64,000 bases of DNA from Klebsormidium nitens (lineage: Eukaryota; Streptophyta; Klebsormidiophyceae; Klebsormidiales; Klebsormidiaceae): assembly GCA_000708835.1 (NCBI GenBank), contig DF237038.1:144901-208900 (forward strand), read 5' to 3'. The notes under the pieces are model-generated. The model was given only the letters and a program-made list of their open reading frames with translations, searched no databases and had not been told where the DNA came from. Positions 1 through 12,000 of the stretch are shown here, in pieces. Within the stretch, counting starts at the first letter, position 1. Each line of letters opens with the position of its first letter. The position numbers and the translations under genes were made by a program.

Positions 1-20
1 GGATACCAATTCTTCCGCAG

Positions 21-1363
21 GAAAAGGCGGCGCCCCCCGGGGCATTCACCCGGCCACGCGCACCTTCCAGGCGCTGCGGATCGCCGTCAACGACGAGCTC
101 GGGGTTTTAGAAAGGGGGATCCCCCGGGCCATCGAGTGCCTCGCGCCGGGCGGCCGCCTGGCCGTTATCTCCTTCCACAGTCTAGAGGTACGCGTCGTTT
201 TCTGCTTTCGAATGACGTCTGCCTCATCAAATGGAATATTGATCCTTGAAAGAAGAGCTTCAATTTGCCTCTACTGATGTAAGATCAACCAGCTCATGGG
301 AGCTGTTGTTCCTCTTGACTGGCGTCGGTCACCGACTTAACGTCTTTACCGCTTAGGAAGTCGCGTTAGTCCCTGCGACGGAAATCTTTCAAGGTCTGGA
401 AACTCAGGTTTCAGAGCTGGACGCTGTTCCTTAGCCGCGTCTCTCTTTAACTCGACAAAACTGGGCAAAAAGCTTGACATTACCCTGAGAAGTCTTTGAT
501 GAAAGAGGTTCCTAGGATCTAAAATCCAGAGGTTTGGATATGAGGAAATATTTGGCATGAGGCGTCCGAAGCAGGACGGTAATACCGACTCAAGCAGCCA
601 CCGATGCCGCCGAGGCGTCACCAGGCTCGTCATCTGCATGGATACGTTCTGCCGATCTTGGTTCAAGACCCAATGGTGGACCCTTGTGAATCCAAAACCT
701 GGGTTTGTGCGAAGGCAGTTCGAGCTTTCACGGGACGCCAGGAAACGCGAGACGAAAAAGCGGAGAGGCCGAAGGCCTTTATCGGAGTCCGTTCGTTCAA
801 TTAGCAGTCCGATCCTCTGATCTGGAGCGCAGTATTGCGGCTCTCGTTCGGGACTTGACACCGTAGGCACGGAGTTCTGGGTCTCCAATGTTCAAGGTCA
901 AGTTTCGACCCAGCCCGCGTACAAGGTTCAATACACTTTCCAAGCTTGCTACAAACTGCTCATTTTCGTCGCTTTCCATCTGGCTTGCGTTCCAGCTTAC
1001 ATCAAAGTCCTACAACATAGGGGTGGTCTACTTGCTCCGCGGGCGCGTCTGAAGCTGCGAAGCTTTCACGGTTTCCATCCACCCAATCCGTGGTTTACAC
1101 GAAACTTTTCCCAACTACGCAATCGTGTTTCTCGATTGCAGGATCGCATCGTGAAGCGAGCCTTCTTGGCCGCAGCCGGGCGGCCCTATGTCGAAGAAGA
1201 GGACGAAGTAGCCTACAGCACGTCGAATATCTTCCTCGAAAAGGAAACGCCCAAGCCGCTTGTTAAGATTCTTACGAGGAAGCCCTTCGTACCATCGGAG
1301 GAAGAAGCGCGAAAAAACTCGCGAAGTCGAAGCGCTAAGTTGCGAGTTGTCGAAAAGCTATAG
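21..1363 (+). CDS. rsmH: RsmH/MraW-type rRNA methyltransferase, C-terminal part (5' end outside window)
   Basis: Exons 21-187 and 1142-1363 (TAG stop) join in phase 0 across a 954-base GT-AG intron; the first exon is entered through an acceptor ending at 20, so the N-terminal half lies before the window. The exons encode [18 protein letters not shown], then the FHSLEDRIVK motif formed exactly across the splice, then [20 protein letters not shown] and [10 protein letters not shown] at the end. These are the signature C-terminal blocks of the RsmH family, which N4-methylates a cytidine in the decoding centre of bacterial-type small-subunit rRNA using S-adenosylmethionine. In a nuclear genome the product would be expected to act in chloroplast or mitochondrial ribosomes; no targeting peptide can be checked because the 5' end is missing. 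The family assignment is firm; the organelle is inference. Confidence 0.9.
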
Positions 1364-2520
1364 TAGGGGCTAGGTATCTCCGGTGTCTCAAAGGAGCTGT
1401 TTCACCAAGGGCTCGGATCCAAACTTCAATTGTTTACAAAAGTTGACTTTTCGATCCTGCATTGGCCTCTCTGTTCGATCGTTGTTTGCTCTCTAAAGGC
1501 CAATCATCGCTTCTTATGAAACCGTGTTTCGGCAGTTCTTTTCCGATGTTGCAAAATGCAGACTCCCTCGAATATTGACTTGAAGCCCCTGAACGACGGA
1601 AGGAGTAATGTTACAGCTTCCGAGATTGAAGCAATGTTGTCAAGCCATTGAAAGACCGAATAATTGGTCCGATTCGCGTCGACTTGCCCCTGGCTGGCCG
1701 AGGCCGCCCGCACAACGTTGTATGCTCAGTGGCGAGTCCGCATGCGATTGCCATCATTGTAAGCGAAGGTTGTCGGAGTGACGTCATTCAGCGAAAGATA
1801 GCATCAGTCTACCTGGAGTGTAGACCTTAATGTAAGGCTTGCACAGAGTGACGAGAGCACCCGGCATCCCAACCTAGTGCAAGCTTGATGAATTTGTGCA
1901 GCTTCATTCTTCTCGATCAGAGCTGAGAAAGATCTACGACGCTGGTTGACTGTGAACCGCTTCCTCTCAGCATTGCGCCCTCAAGTCACCTTCAAGAATT
2001 GCATTTGAGTGAGACATTTCTGATTCGGCTCGAGTGAGACTGGTTTTGATTGCAGAAACGGCATCAGATTGACTGCAATCGGTTTTTGAGTCAACTGAAG
2101 GTCGCGACCGCTTGCCCAATATCGGCCTGGTTTTTTCCGTGTCCTCAAGCAGGAGGAAGCAGCTTCTAACCTGCTATCTACCTCAGATCTGCATGAGAGT
2201 GTCTTTCTTCAGGGAAAAAGCGTGAGCGTTTAGTCAGCATTGTTCTGTAGGCTTGTCTGGGGAGAGCATCTCAAGCAAACTGCAGTATAGGCCGTGGCCC
2301 TTCAAATCCGGCTCGCGCACAGAGGTGCTATCTGTTTCTTTCCATGAGAGACTAACGGGCTGCTAATCAGCGGCTAACCCTCAGCTAGCAGAGGCTTTTT
2401 GGATTTGACAGGCGATTCGAAATGACTGTCAATTTCAGGCCGTCAAATCGTCGATACCTCTGAAGAGTTCCCTCTTTGGTCGTTCTCCGGGGAACAGCCA
2501 AAAAGCGAAGAGCCGAAGGG
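1364..2520. other. Intergenic region, 1.16 kb
   Basis: This stretch lies between the rsmH stop and the FkbM-family start. It has no long open frame, RNA gene or repeat that I can recognise. It presumably holds the rsmH 3' UTR and the promoter and 5' UTR of the next gene. Confidence 0.5.
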
Positions 2521-5500
2521 ATGTTCGCTAGCAAGTCGTTCACAAAGTCTCTGGGTCAAAAGATGGCACCCAGGATCGCAACTAGTGGCGGCGGCATTCT
2601 CAGGCAGCTCCTTCTCGTGGTTCTGCTGTGCGCCCTTTTCTCCACCCCTTGGCTTCTCAACTGGGGGTCCAATACGGAACTTTTCTCGAGGCAAGTAACG
2701 ATTTCGGGGGACTGGCCGGAATCCATCACACTAGATCAGCTCAAAGAGGCCTTGGCCAATGCGACGGGGGTTTTGACAGCCAGTCTTGAGAGCCTCGCTG
2801 ACGACGGGAATGCGAGGGTAGTTGGCTCGTTGGAGCAGCTGATTAGGAAAATCCTTCGGAGCGAGTTTGAGCGGTTTGCGAACGCATCTCAATTGGGCAG
2901 GGGTGCTTTAACCAAGCCTCAATCAGCAAACCCGGCAGGAGCAGATAACTCCCTTTTAGGGACTTTGAGAGACGCAAACACGCCCCGGTTAGCGAACCCA
3001 GTAGATGGAACCCTGTGCGGTTATCCCAAACCCGAGTTGGCGGAGTATCTCGCAAGACCGCACGGCGATGGGCACCCCAACAAAACCGACGTTGCCCGAA
3101 CTAACCGGTACTTTGTGAGCGGGCAGTGGAGAAACGTAACAGACGCATGGGCTGAAGTGGACGGACAGTATTACGTCGTTGGGAAGGAAACCGTGTGCGT
3201 CGTTGTCGCGGCAAACGGGGTCATGCCGTGCTTGGAGGGGGAGTGCTTCTTTCAGCTGCACGCACGACCGGGAACGACGGACATGGCTGTCGTGGCGCAG
3301 GTAAGAATTTGGGGTTTGGGTGTAGGTTAAGGCATGGTCTGGCGTTGGTCAACTTGAGGGGGGAGGGCTTCTTCCAGCTGCACGCGCGCCCCGGAACGAC
3401 GGACATGGCTGGTTTGGATGTGGGTTGAAGACCTGGTTTGACATTGGTTAAGGCATGATTGGACGACTTGGAGGGTGAGTCTTCTTCCAGCTGCAGGCGC
3501 ACCCGAGAACGACAGACATGGCTGTCGTGGCGCAGGTAAGGTTTTGGGGATCGGAATCGGGTTAAGTCATTGTTTGACGTTGTTCAGGGCGTGGTTTGAT
3601 GTTGGTTGCCTTGGAAAAAGATTTCTTTTTCTATGTGCACGTGTCCTTGGAAATGGGTGACATGGCTGTCGTGGCTCAGTTATGGTTTTGGGGTTTGGGT
3701 GTGATTCTGGTGTGGTTTGGAGACTTCAGTAAGTGTATTAGGTTTCTTACGTATCTTTTCTACGGCTTTCGCTTTGGATACAATATGCAACTTTTATTGG
3801 GTTTGCAGAAGAGATGCCGTAATGCCGTAACGGCACAGTTTGCAAGCGACACCTGAAATTCGCTATAGGATGCAGATCTGGATTCGTGACAAGCGTGATG
3901 TCCGAACCTAAGCCATAATCATGAGATACTTCGACCGCACTGCAATGCAAGTAATCTTCCTGCTTTCACGAGTTGACGCCGCAAGAATTTTCTTTGCATG
4001 CCTCTCCACTTGCTGATATTGACTGGTTCCTTTTGCTTGGGTCCGAGACGCCTCCGCTAACACCCCCGGAAGCCTTCTCTCACGTTCTTCGGCGATCTGA
4101 CTGAATCTGTCGGCTGATCCTCTCCTCTCGAAGCCTCCCTTCCCGGTCGGTCGACGGCAAACCCATTCTTCATCAGCTAGAGTTTTGTACAACCACTGAA
4201 ATAATAGCTCTGCTTCAAGCTCACCTCGGATCCGATCACGGCAATTTTTTAAGTTTTCCGCAGATCCTCAGATCCAAAACTCTGAACCCGAAACCCCACT
4301 ACCAGGTGATAGACTTCAACGAGTACGGGTTCATCGCGCCCTTGGACCTGAAGCCAAAGAACATCCTTGACGCTGGGGGCAACATCGGAATAGCGTCGCT
4401 CGTCCTTGGAATCATGTCAGTTGTCTTCCGTTCTCGTTTTCCGTTTCCTATCGGTTCGGTTCCCATTCCCTTGCAAACGATCGCCCTCGGTTGTTTTCGG
4501 CTTTTGTGTCCCTCGTTCTTTGTACTTATCAGAAAGCAGTCACCAAAGTAGAACGACTCTGTGGGCGGTCCCAATCGCGCGCCCTTTTGACATGAGGTCA
4601 GTAGCCATCTTTTAGTTGTGTGCATGTAAAGACTGGGTTGAGGTCGGGGAGAGATCCGGTTGAGATTGGCGACTGGAGTCCCCGTTCTTATTCAATCCCC
4701 TTAACTTAACTTTGTCCGTCCCGCAACTCTGTCGTTTCAATTTGAGCATCAAATTTTGACTCAGTCATTCGCGAGCCCATCACGCTGGAGCCCAACTCGA
4801 ATAACACCGAATCCTTAAACGGAACCGTCCATTTGCAAACGTTGATCTTCTTCAGATACTGTGTACATTATATGTCAAAACGATTTAGACGTTCATCGCT
4901 TCATATTATTTGCTCCGCCCCTCAGGTGGCCTCCGCTCCGCTCGCATCATTACGCTGGAGTCAAGTCGGAGAATTACCGGGTCCTCACAAAAAAGGTGCC
5001 CTCACGAGAAGTGTGATTTCAGCAAGAACTTTGTACGTTGCGAGTTTTTCGTCAGAGCAATACATACGTCCGTTGCTTCCTATTTTGGTCCGCCCTCAGG
5101 TAGCCCTCCGCTCGCGTCATTACGCTGGAGCCCAACTCGGTCGCGATTATCAAAATCCATAATAACTATGTACATTCTGATCTTTTATCCAGAGAAGTAT
5201 CCATCTATTAATGCAATTGGATGCTCCGCCCCCAGGTGGCCCTCCGCTCGTATTGTCACGCTGGAGCCCAACTCGGAGAATTACAAGGTCCTTACCAAAA
5301 ACGTGCCGTCGCTCCCCAACGTGACTCCCGTGCACGCCGGACTGTGGTCCAAGCACGCGCAGCTGGTGATTGAGCCGAATGACCGTCGGGACTGGGGCTT
5401 CGTCGTGAGTGAAGCGACTCTTCTGACGCATCTCTTCTTCTTCTGGATATCTCGTGTTTCAGTTCCTTTTTTCAGTATCGCATTTTTGTTCCTTTTTGCT

Positions 5501-7189
5501 CTGCCACTTCCTTCCTCAACTCTCTTTGTCGCAGATTTTCTTTTCGTTCTGATTCGCTCTCTGTTTCGCTCTTAAAATTATAATATGTTTTAACAAATCA
5601 AAACAAGTAGTTTTTCCCCTTTTCTCTTTCTCGTACAATATGCTTCGTAACTAATCCCCTTTTTCTTCCGCTGCTTCTCTGTCCCTTCTCTTTGTCGCCG
5701 GTATTGTCTCGTTCAAAATCGTTTTCTTGTGTCTTTTCTCTTCCGCTACTTTCTTTATCTGTGTCGCTGGTTTGTTTGCTTTTCATCCGCGAAAGCGGAG
5801 GTGCGCAGGCGCTTCGGAATTGGCTGCCCCGCAGAAATTTTTGTGCAATATACTGCGTTAGGATGGATACAACTGGGCCTGCTCCCAAAGCTCCGAAAGC
5901 TCCGAAATCGCAACACAGCTAATAAGTTGCTGCTTAATCAATATAAGAACAAAGATCTGAACCCTCAAAATTCGAGGAACGCCTCCACGTCGATTAGGAA
6001 CTAGCATGGAGTAGCTAAACCTTTCTAGTGAATAGTCTCACCGGCCGCTTCTTCGAGAAAGAAACGCTTCCTTGTATTTGAGAGTTGGAGCTCGCTCAAA
6101 CCCGTGGGCGGACGGCTCTAAGATCAGACACCGCCTGAGATTGGGGACCCATAGCAAGTTGCAAGTGCTAACCCAAACGAGCGACGGTGTCCAGAACATA
6201 CATCCAATGTGCCACGTGTCATCGCGCAGGTGGCGAACATTCACGTGCCACGTGTCATTGCTAGATGGTTTGAGCCGGCAAAGATTCACATGCCACGTGT
6301 CATTGCGCGGGCGACTGAGAGGTGAATGGTTGACAAGCCGCGCTTTATTTTGCAGGTGACTGAGCCGACTGTTGCGACGCCCCTGGAGCTCCTAAAGGAC
6401 GCAATGACCGGACTGTCCGTCCCCTCTGTAGTGGACCTTTTTGGGGTGACGGAAGGATTTGACTTTGTCAAGATGGACATCGAGGGTACGGATGGTACTT
6501 CGCACCTCCTTTTTTATTACCTTTCCTTCCTCGTGAGTTTTACGCAATTTCAATGGCCCTTGACACAGTCAATCTTGTCGAGATTGTCGCCCTGCTCCAG
6601 CTTACTTCCTTATGATGAGAGGATGGCTTCGGTACTTTCTTTTTGCTTCCTACCTTTCTACTTGATTGCTCCATTCTGTCCGCTCCTCCGTCTCTGTCTT
6701 GTTTGCGTGTGACGATGTATCCTACTGTTGCTGCAGTGCACATGTGGGTATGTCTAGGCAAGTATAGAGAAAAGCGTCACGCTGAAGAGGCGTCATCTCC
6801 ATGTAACATTGACGTACGTCGCGTCGCAGATTAGGTGCTTCTTTACTCCCTTCACTCCTACATGTTACTCGCTGTTCTTTCACGTGCTAAAATCCAGAGA
6901 TGAGGATCGACAATTTTCAGATGAAAATGGCGTCGGATCTGGAAGTGCGAATGATTGAGGTGTTCTGGCAGGATCGGAAGCGACGGTTTTCAAACCATCC
7001 CCTGACAACGACCTGACTTGGATAGAAAAAGCGGACGTCCTTCTTGTCGAGTTCCACGAACGGTTCGACGAGACGGGCAGCGTCGAGCTTGCGAAAAAGG
7101 GTCTGATAGCCCACCCCCTATTCAAACATAGCGTCGACTACGAGTTTGACGTCTTCCTTAATCGAGCGAGCAACCTCAGTTTTACGTAG
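2521..7189 (+). CDS. FkbM-family SAM-dependent methyltransferase, type II membrane protein
   Basis: Five exons, 2521-3300, 4264-4415, 5236-5404, 6356-6485 and 6972-7189, splice in frame at GT-AG sites to give 482 residues. The start is the ATG at 2521; upstream in-frame codons contain no ATG. Residues about 26-46 form one hydrophobic helix, giving a short basic cytosolic tail and a luminal stem that predicts Golgi or ER anchoring. The C-terminal half carries motif I ILDAGGNIGIASLVLG, then WPSARIVTLEPNSENY (the acidic SAM-ribose position), and FDFVKMDIEGSE, all typical of the Methyltransf_21/FkbM fold; VLLVEFHE follows. Such enzymes often O-methylate sugars, but the substrate cannot be read from sequence. 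Introns 1 and 2 contain decayed tandem copies of the exon 1 end and exon 3 start, listed separately. No close orthologue is recognised by name. Confidence 0.85.
3232..3725 (+). repeat. Tandem array of the FkbM exon 1 donor junction, 4 units
   Basis: Four head-to-tail units of about 115-140 bp start near 3232, 3354, 3469 and 3597. Each consists of the last 65 or so bases of exon 1 followed by the start of intron 1. The block CTTCCAGCTGCACGC and the block GACATGGCTGTCGTGG recur. Unit 1 is the functional exon end with donor at 3301. Unit 3 keeps an apparently intact CAG/GTAAGG donor. Unit 2 has lost the donor, and unit 4 reads CAGTTATG at the same point. Confidence 0.9.
4753..5290 (+). repeat. 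Tandem array of the FkbM exon 3 acceptor junction, 4 units
   Basis: The segment around ACGCTGGAGCCCAACTCG recurs near 4777, 4941, 5110 and 5257. In the last three units it is preceded by a TCCGCCC...CAGGT acceptor-like context. The final unit is the real exon 3, starting at 5236 and opening with the WPSARIV-coding block. The earlier units carry indels and substitutions that break the frame or the conserved residues. Spacing is about 145-170 bp. Confidence 0.88.
6211..6301 (+). promoter_or_regulatory. Three GCCACGTGTC G-box/ABRE-like motifs in FkbM intron 3
   Basis: Identical decamers GCCACGTGTC occur at 6211-6220, 6247-6256 and 6292-6301, each followed by AT(C/T)GC and spaced 36 and 45 bases apart. 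The core CACGTG with flanking GTC matches plant bZIP G-box/ABRE sites. They lie 55-145 bases before the exon 4 acceptor. They sit in short imperfect tandem repeats, so they may be a by-product of duplication rather than selected sites. Confidence 0.4.
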
Positions 7190-9041
7190 GCGCCGACTGT
7201 ATGAACCAAATCTTGGCTGCATTGGCAGCCCTCTCCGTGTGTCTAGCTAGAGCAAGTGTCGACAAAAACTTTGCAGGCTGGAACTTGGTCAAAATTCGAC
7301 GGATTGGGGACCCCACTTTATTACATGCAAGATATTCCAGGATAAATGAACTATAATGTTTTGGTTATATCATCGTCCTCATGCATGCATGAGGTATGAC
7401 TGCTCGTCGCCCTCAATTCATATGTTGTCGGAGGGCCCTCCAGGACGCGGTTGAGCCGCACTTACTTGCGCTGCACCATATGGCCCGGCCTGCATGCGGT
7501 GCACCTTGCCTCTAGCTGTAGTTTCGAGAACCCATGCATGGGGATTTAAGCGCATGCCTCAGACATATCCCATGTAATCCCACCTCGATCGACTATTTCG
7601 GACGCAAATGATCAAATCCTGCAATTCGTACGGTCCGGATTGTCAATCTCCGCATGAACGATTGTGCAGAGCTAGTGCAGGGAGGCCGATCGGACCAGGC
7701 TGTGCGATGCATGGCTCGATGCCAGCGCGGTTGTATAGATCTCTGCATTTTCAGTGCATCGATAGTAATTCGTGCTGAGCACATGGCACAAGCAACCTAT
7801 GGTGGGTATCGGCGGTCTCGATCGCGCGACGGTCCGGTCACAAATTTGCATCACCGGTGTGTCGCGTCGCGACAATTACTGTACGCGGTACTGACGATCG
7901 TGCAGACCGGTACTTGAGAATCCGGTCCGAGTTCATGAATTAGAATCTGTCTGACATTCCGATCGTCAGAAACTTCCGGAGTTTCCGGCGGTACGGTACC
8001 GATCAAGTCTGACCGTACGTGAAATTTGAAAATCATGGTTTCGATCGGAAGTTCCGACTCGAACCACCCTAGAGTACCGCGGTACCTAACTTGAAAGGAG
8101 AGTGCAGAAGATGGAAACGGGAGTGTAGGGAATGGCGCTTTTTAGAAGCAAGCAATGGCGGCCAACTTTGCAGCCACGATGGTGCTTCTTCCGATTTGTC
8201 CTCAACATAACAAGATGTTGGAGCTTCGAAGGAGCCTTCATGACGCTCTCCCAACATTTTTTTCTGCTTGTCAGAGGTTTTTATAAGCTGCATATGGCTC
8301 TTCTTTGCGTGCCAATTTGATGCTCCTCTCAAAGTGTAAAACCTGACACTGTCTAAGAATCTCCTCACACTTACTTACGGCCCGGCAAAATTTTTCTGAG
8401 TATTTGTACCGCCCGAGTAACATAAACCTGAGTAGCCGTGACGCGAACCGCCGGTAACACTGACGATATTCGATACGCGCTAAATCGATTTTGTGGCGGC
8501 CGGAGTCGGAATCGACTCGGCCGGTACCCACCATAGGTAGCTTGTGGGGGAATGTACGCGATCGGCCAGGGCAAGAGCGCGCGGCACAAATTGCAACATT
8601 GCAATTGAGGCGCGCCTAGTACAGCAGATTGCATGCATCGAATCATGGTACAAACGTGACGAACTTCAATCGTTTGCAAGTCGCACTAGGCTAATAAAAG
8701 CTCGATCATTTCCGGGTTTGCCGCGATCGGAGCAACAAGCTAGATCTGCATGCCAATTGGTTCGATGCGCGCCGGAAACAGATGCATGCCGGCTATGATC
8801 GGACCATCGCAACCGTCGTGGCCGCCACGAACACTAACGCATACTGGATTTGGACTCCGTTTCTGTATCCAGCTTGAGTGACCAGCCGCACGCCTTAAGC
8901 TCTTGAGAACAGCTACCATGCTTTGTTATAACATGCTCTCCCGTCCACACTGCCAGCCATTGTACGGCAGTCTTTTAAACAACGACTGTCCGGTCACCTG
9001 ATTAACAAGGATGCGTGCAATGAAAACCTTCTCCTGTGCGG
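7190..9041. other. Intergenic region with a dispersed inverted repeat, 1.85 kb
   Basis: No gene is recognised between the FkbM stop and the convergent mannosidase stop. There is an 18-base perfect palindrome, CCTCATGCATGCATGAGG, at 7377-7394. A 27-base inverted pair also occurs, 7787-7813 against 8520-8546, with about two mismatches. The rest is rich in CGATCG/GCATGC-type words, suggestive of old repeat debris. Confidence 0.5.
7787..8546. repeat. Inverted repeat pair, arms 7787-7813 and 8520-8546
   Basis: The arm containing ACCTATGGTGGGTA is present directly on the left and reverse-complemented on the right (TACCCACCATAGGT), with two mismatches over about 27 bases. The intervening 700 bases contain no open frame of note. 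This could be a degraded foldback or MITE-type element, but no target-site duplication was identified. Confidence 0.45.
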
Positions 9042-12000
9042 TCACCTTTCGGTCTTGGGTTCGTGCTTCGAATCTATTTGCCGGCTCAACTTCTCTACAT
9101 CAGCCTCCCAAACCGGCAACGGATGCGCCTCGGTATTAAACACGTATCTATCAAGCGGCAACACATCCGAGTCGGACAACAGCAGGTACAAGTACTTCAA
9201 AGTCTCTCCCAAAAAGAAGGTTTCCATCTTATCCCTCTTGGGGGCAGGGATTTTGGTCACGTCATGGAGTGACGAGTAGCCCCCCGTGGCGACTTTCGCG
9301 TGCGCCTCGAGGCTTTTGAAGATGTCCCATCCCCATTGTCGGTACTGCTCGTCGCCCGTGATCCGGTACAAGACGAACAGCGACTCGACTGTCTCGGGAC
9401 GTAGCAAGTTGTGCCGATCCAAAGGCTGTATGACAATGTCTTCTAGGTACTTGCTCTTCGGGTTTCCGGGAGGCATGCCGTGCACGCCACTGCAAAGCAA
9501 ACCGACGATAGAGCAGCCGTCAGAGAGGGCTCCGTCACGCGTTTGAACTCGAGTTCCACTCTTGGACTTTCCATGCAACCTGCACGTATCTGGGCTCCGT
9601 TGATCTCGTGAGGCAAGCAGATGACAGCAACTAAAAAGCAGATCGCTCAATCCTGTCCAACCAAACAAACCGGATCCGGTGGCAGAAGTCGTCGAGCGGG
9701 GGAAAGAGCCATCGAACCGTTGAAAGCTGCTGCAGCGGAGGCGAAAGCTGGACAAGAAGACATCCTGGCCATATGCACCCTCAACATTCCCGGTTTGTCC
9801 CCAGCACGAACTGTCAGCCCCTTCACTTCTCCACAAGTGATTGAGATCTCTGGGAAACCTCTGGCTAAATGAAAACGGAGGATCTTGACAACTTGCACGT
9901 GAAAGATGGTTCGCCGTTGGTCCACCGCCAGAACACCCACAGGTTATCGCCGTGACCTCACAGCTGGGACTCTCAGACACATAGACGGCAACTTTTTCAA
10001 GGAGCAGCTCCTGCAAAGACAGCTACAAGCTCGCACTCCTTGATCCTTTCGTCTTTTCGCCTGGTCCATGTAATCCGGTCAAAGGCTGTCGCGTTCAACC
10101 AGCATCTGCCTCTGCTAGATGCAGCTAGGTTCCTGCGGTACCACCCCTTGTCAGCCAACGCGCTATCAGTGAGCCTCTGACCGTCCGCTCTCTCTTCACC
10201 TCACCCTTCCTGGGTCCAACCAAACATTACATCCACGTGTCAACCCCACAAAACGCAAACAAATTGTATACTCACCCCCCTATGTTGAAGTACGCAATCT
10301 CAGGCGCCAGCCCCGTGATAGTGACTTCATACATCGCGTAGCACGTGCGGGTAAGCTCCTGCGCAACCCGCAGGTCTTCCTTGTCCACGTCAGAAAAGTC
10401 GCCTGCTGACATCGCCTCCTCGACAGTGCGGCCTTTCGTGGCGCCCAACGCAAGCGCACCCGCCAGAAAACACACCTGAAACAAAGGGAAATATTTCAAG
10501 GATTCGAAGTGTTGCGTTCTATGTCCATTTCTCCGTGCTCCTTCGTTTCGTCTACTTTCCTCGTTGACTTTACGATTTCGAAGCTGTCTATTCTGTGTGC
10601 GGCAAAGTCGGCCGCCGGAACCGCTTCAACGGTACGCCCAAAGCAACGGCACTCCCGAAATAACAGACTGGAAGGCAGGGAATCATCACTCTCCTTCCTC
10701 TTGCTCTGTCTTTCCGTCTTTCCTCCTTGTCGACTTTACATGTCAATCCGTCTTTCCTCCTTGTCGATTTCACATGTCAAGATATTGCGCAGAGTAGTCG
10801 GCCGCTGACGTCACCTCTTCAAGCAGCACCTGGTAGGCCTACGTTGGAAGCGAGGGCGTTCGCCAAGACTCAGATTCGAAAATAACAACAAAGAAGCACT
10901 CGTCTCTCCGATTAGCATGTTATCAATAAACGGAAAAGCGGCAGGCATGGCCACCTCTACGACACGGCCGGCCACGGCGAGTGCCCAGCAAGACAAGTAC
11001 CTGAAACCGCGGATCCCTGTAGTTGGTACTCAAGAAAAGCGGCCAGCTGACTGAACGTAGCGCTTACGTCCTTCTCAAGTTCAGGGGTTGGACGACGCTC
11101 ACGAAGCTCTTTAGGTCAAGAATAAAGTGCGTAAATATCCTTGACTAGGATAGTCACCAATTTACGCGTCTTGCGTAACAGCACGGCCTGCAGTAAACGC
11201 TGCCGCTCTTCCCCTTTACCGCGCACCAGATGAACCTTGGACAATAGTTCCGCCCGCAGTCCGTCCGGCCCTCACTTGACTTCCGAGACCCCCTGACCAA
11301 ACGCAGACAAAAGGCGGGTCCGTTCGAACTCTCATCAGATGATCCGTCTTGGAAGACAGTTCCGCCCGCAATCCGTCCGGTCGCTCCCCACGAAGAGCAG
11401 CCCGGAAGGAAAGAAAGAGCCCAGCAGACGGAACAGGAAGATATTCCAAAACCGTGAACCCTCACCAAATGGTCCATTTTGGGCGACAATTCCGCTCGCA
11501 GTCCGTCCGGCCGCTCGCCCACGAACAGCAGCCCGGACGGAATGGAGGAGCCGAGCAGGCGGCCCTTGACGCCGGCCATCGACTCGTCCCACATCTCACG
11601 CAGCCACCGCACGTCGGAGCTCTCACCTGCGGAGAGTGAGCGTTAATTTCACTTGTGACTTGGTAATAGAACATGGGAGCCCTTTCCTGCAAAAAGTGGA
11701 TGATAGTATCTTTTGACTGACTTGTACTATTGGAAGCTCGTCGGCGAAAAGCGAGTAGTAAGGTGACCTGAATCACGCCGGAAGACTTGCCCACGTTGAG
11801 TGCTTGACATCAACAAAACAGATGGGATAAGAATAGTACCCAACTTTGTTACCTCGGGTCATCCGCATAGGTCGGAGGGGTTGGATTGGGGCGTTGGACT
11901 CACTCTCTCTTCCAGTACCTTCTCGCTAAGCATCGACATGCTTTCCCGCTATGTAAATCGCGCACAAGATCCATCGACTAGCCGAAAAGGAGGAACCCGA

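Noticed and set aside
1-1363. Bacterial contamination, because RsmH is a bacterial enzyme
   Set aside because: The gene is interrupted by a GT-AG intron exactly within a conserved motif and is linked to clearly eukaryotic genes.
3232-3725. Additional alternative exons of the FkbM gene
   Set aside because: The repeated units contain frameshifts and stops and would duplicate the same protein segment; they are better read as decayed copies.
9490-10016. Open frame extending upstream of the last GH47 exon
   Set aside because: It reads into intron sequence; family similarity begins exactly at the TTTGCAG acceptor before GVHGMPPGN, and the phase matches exon 5.
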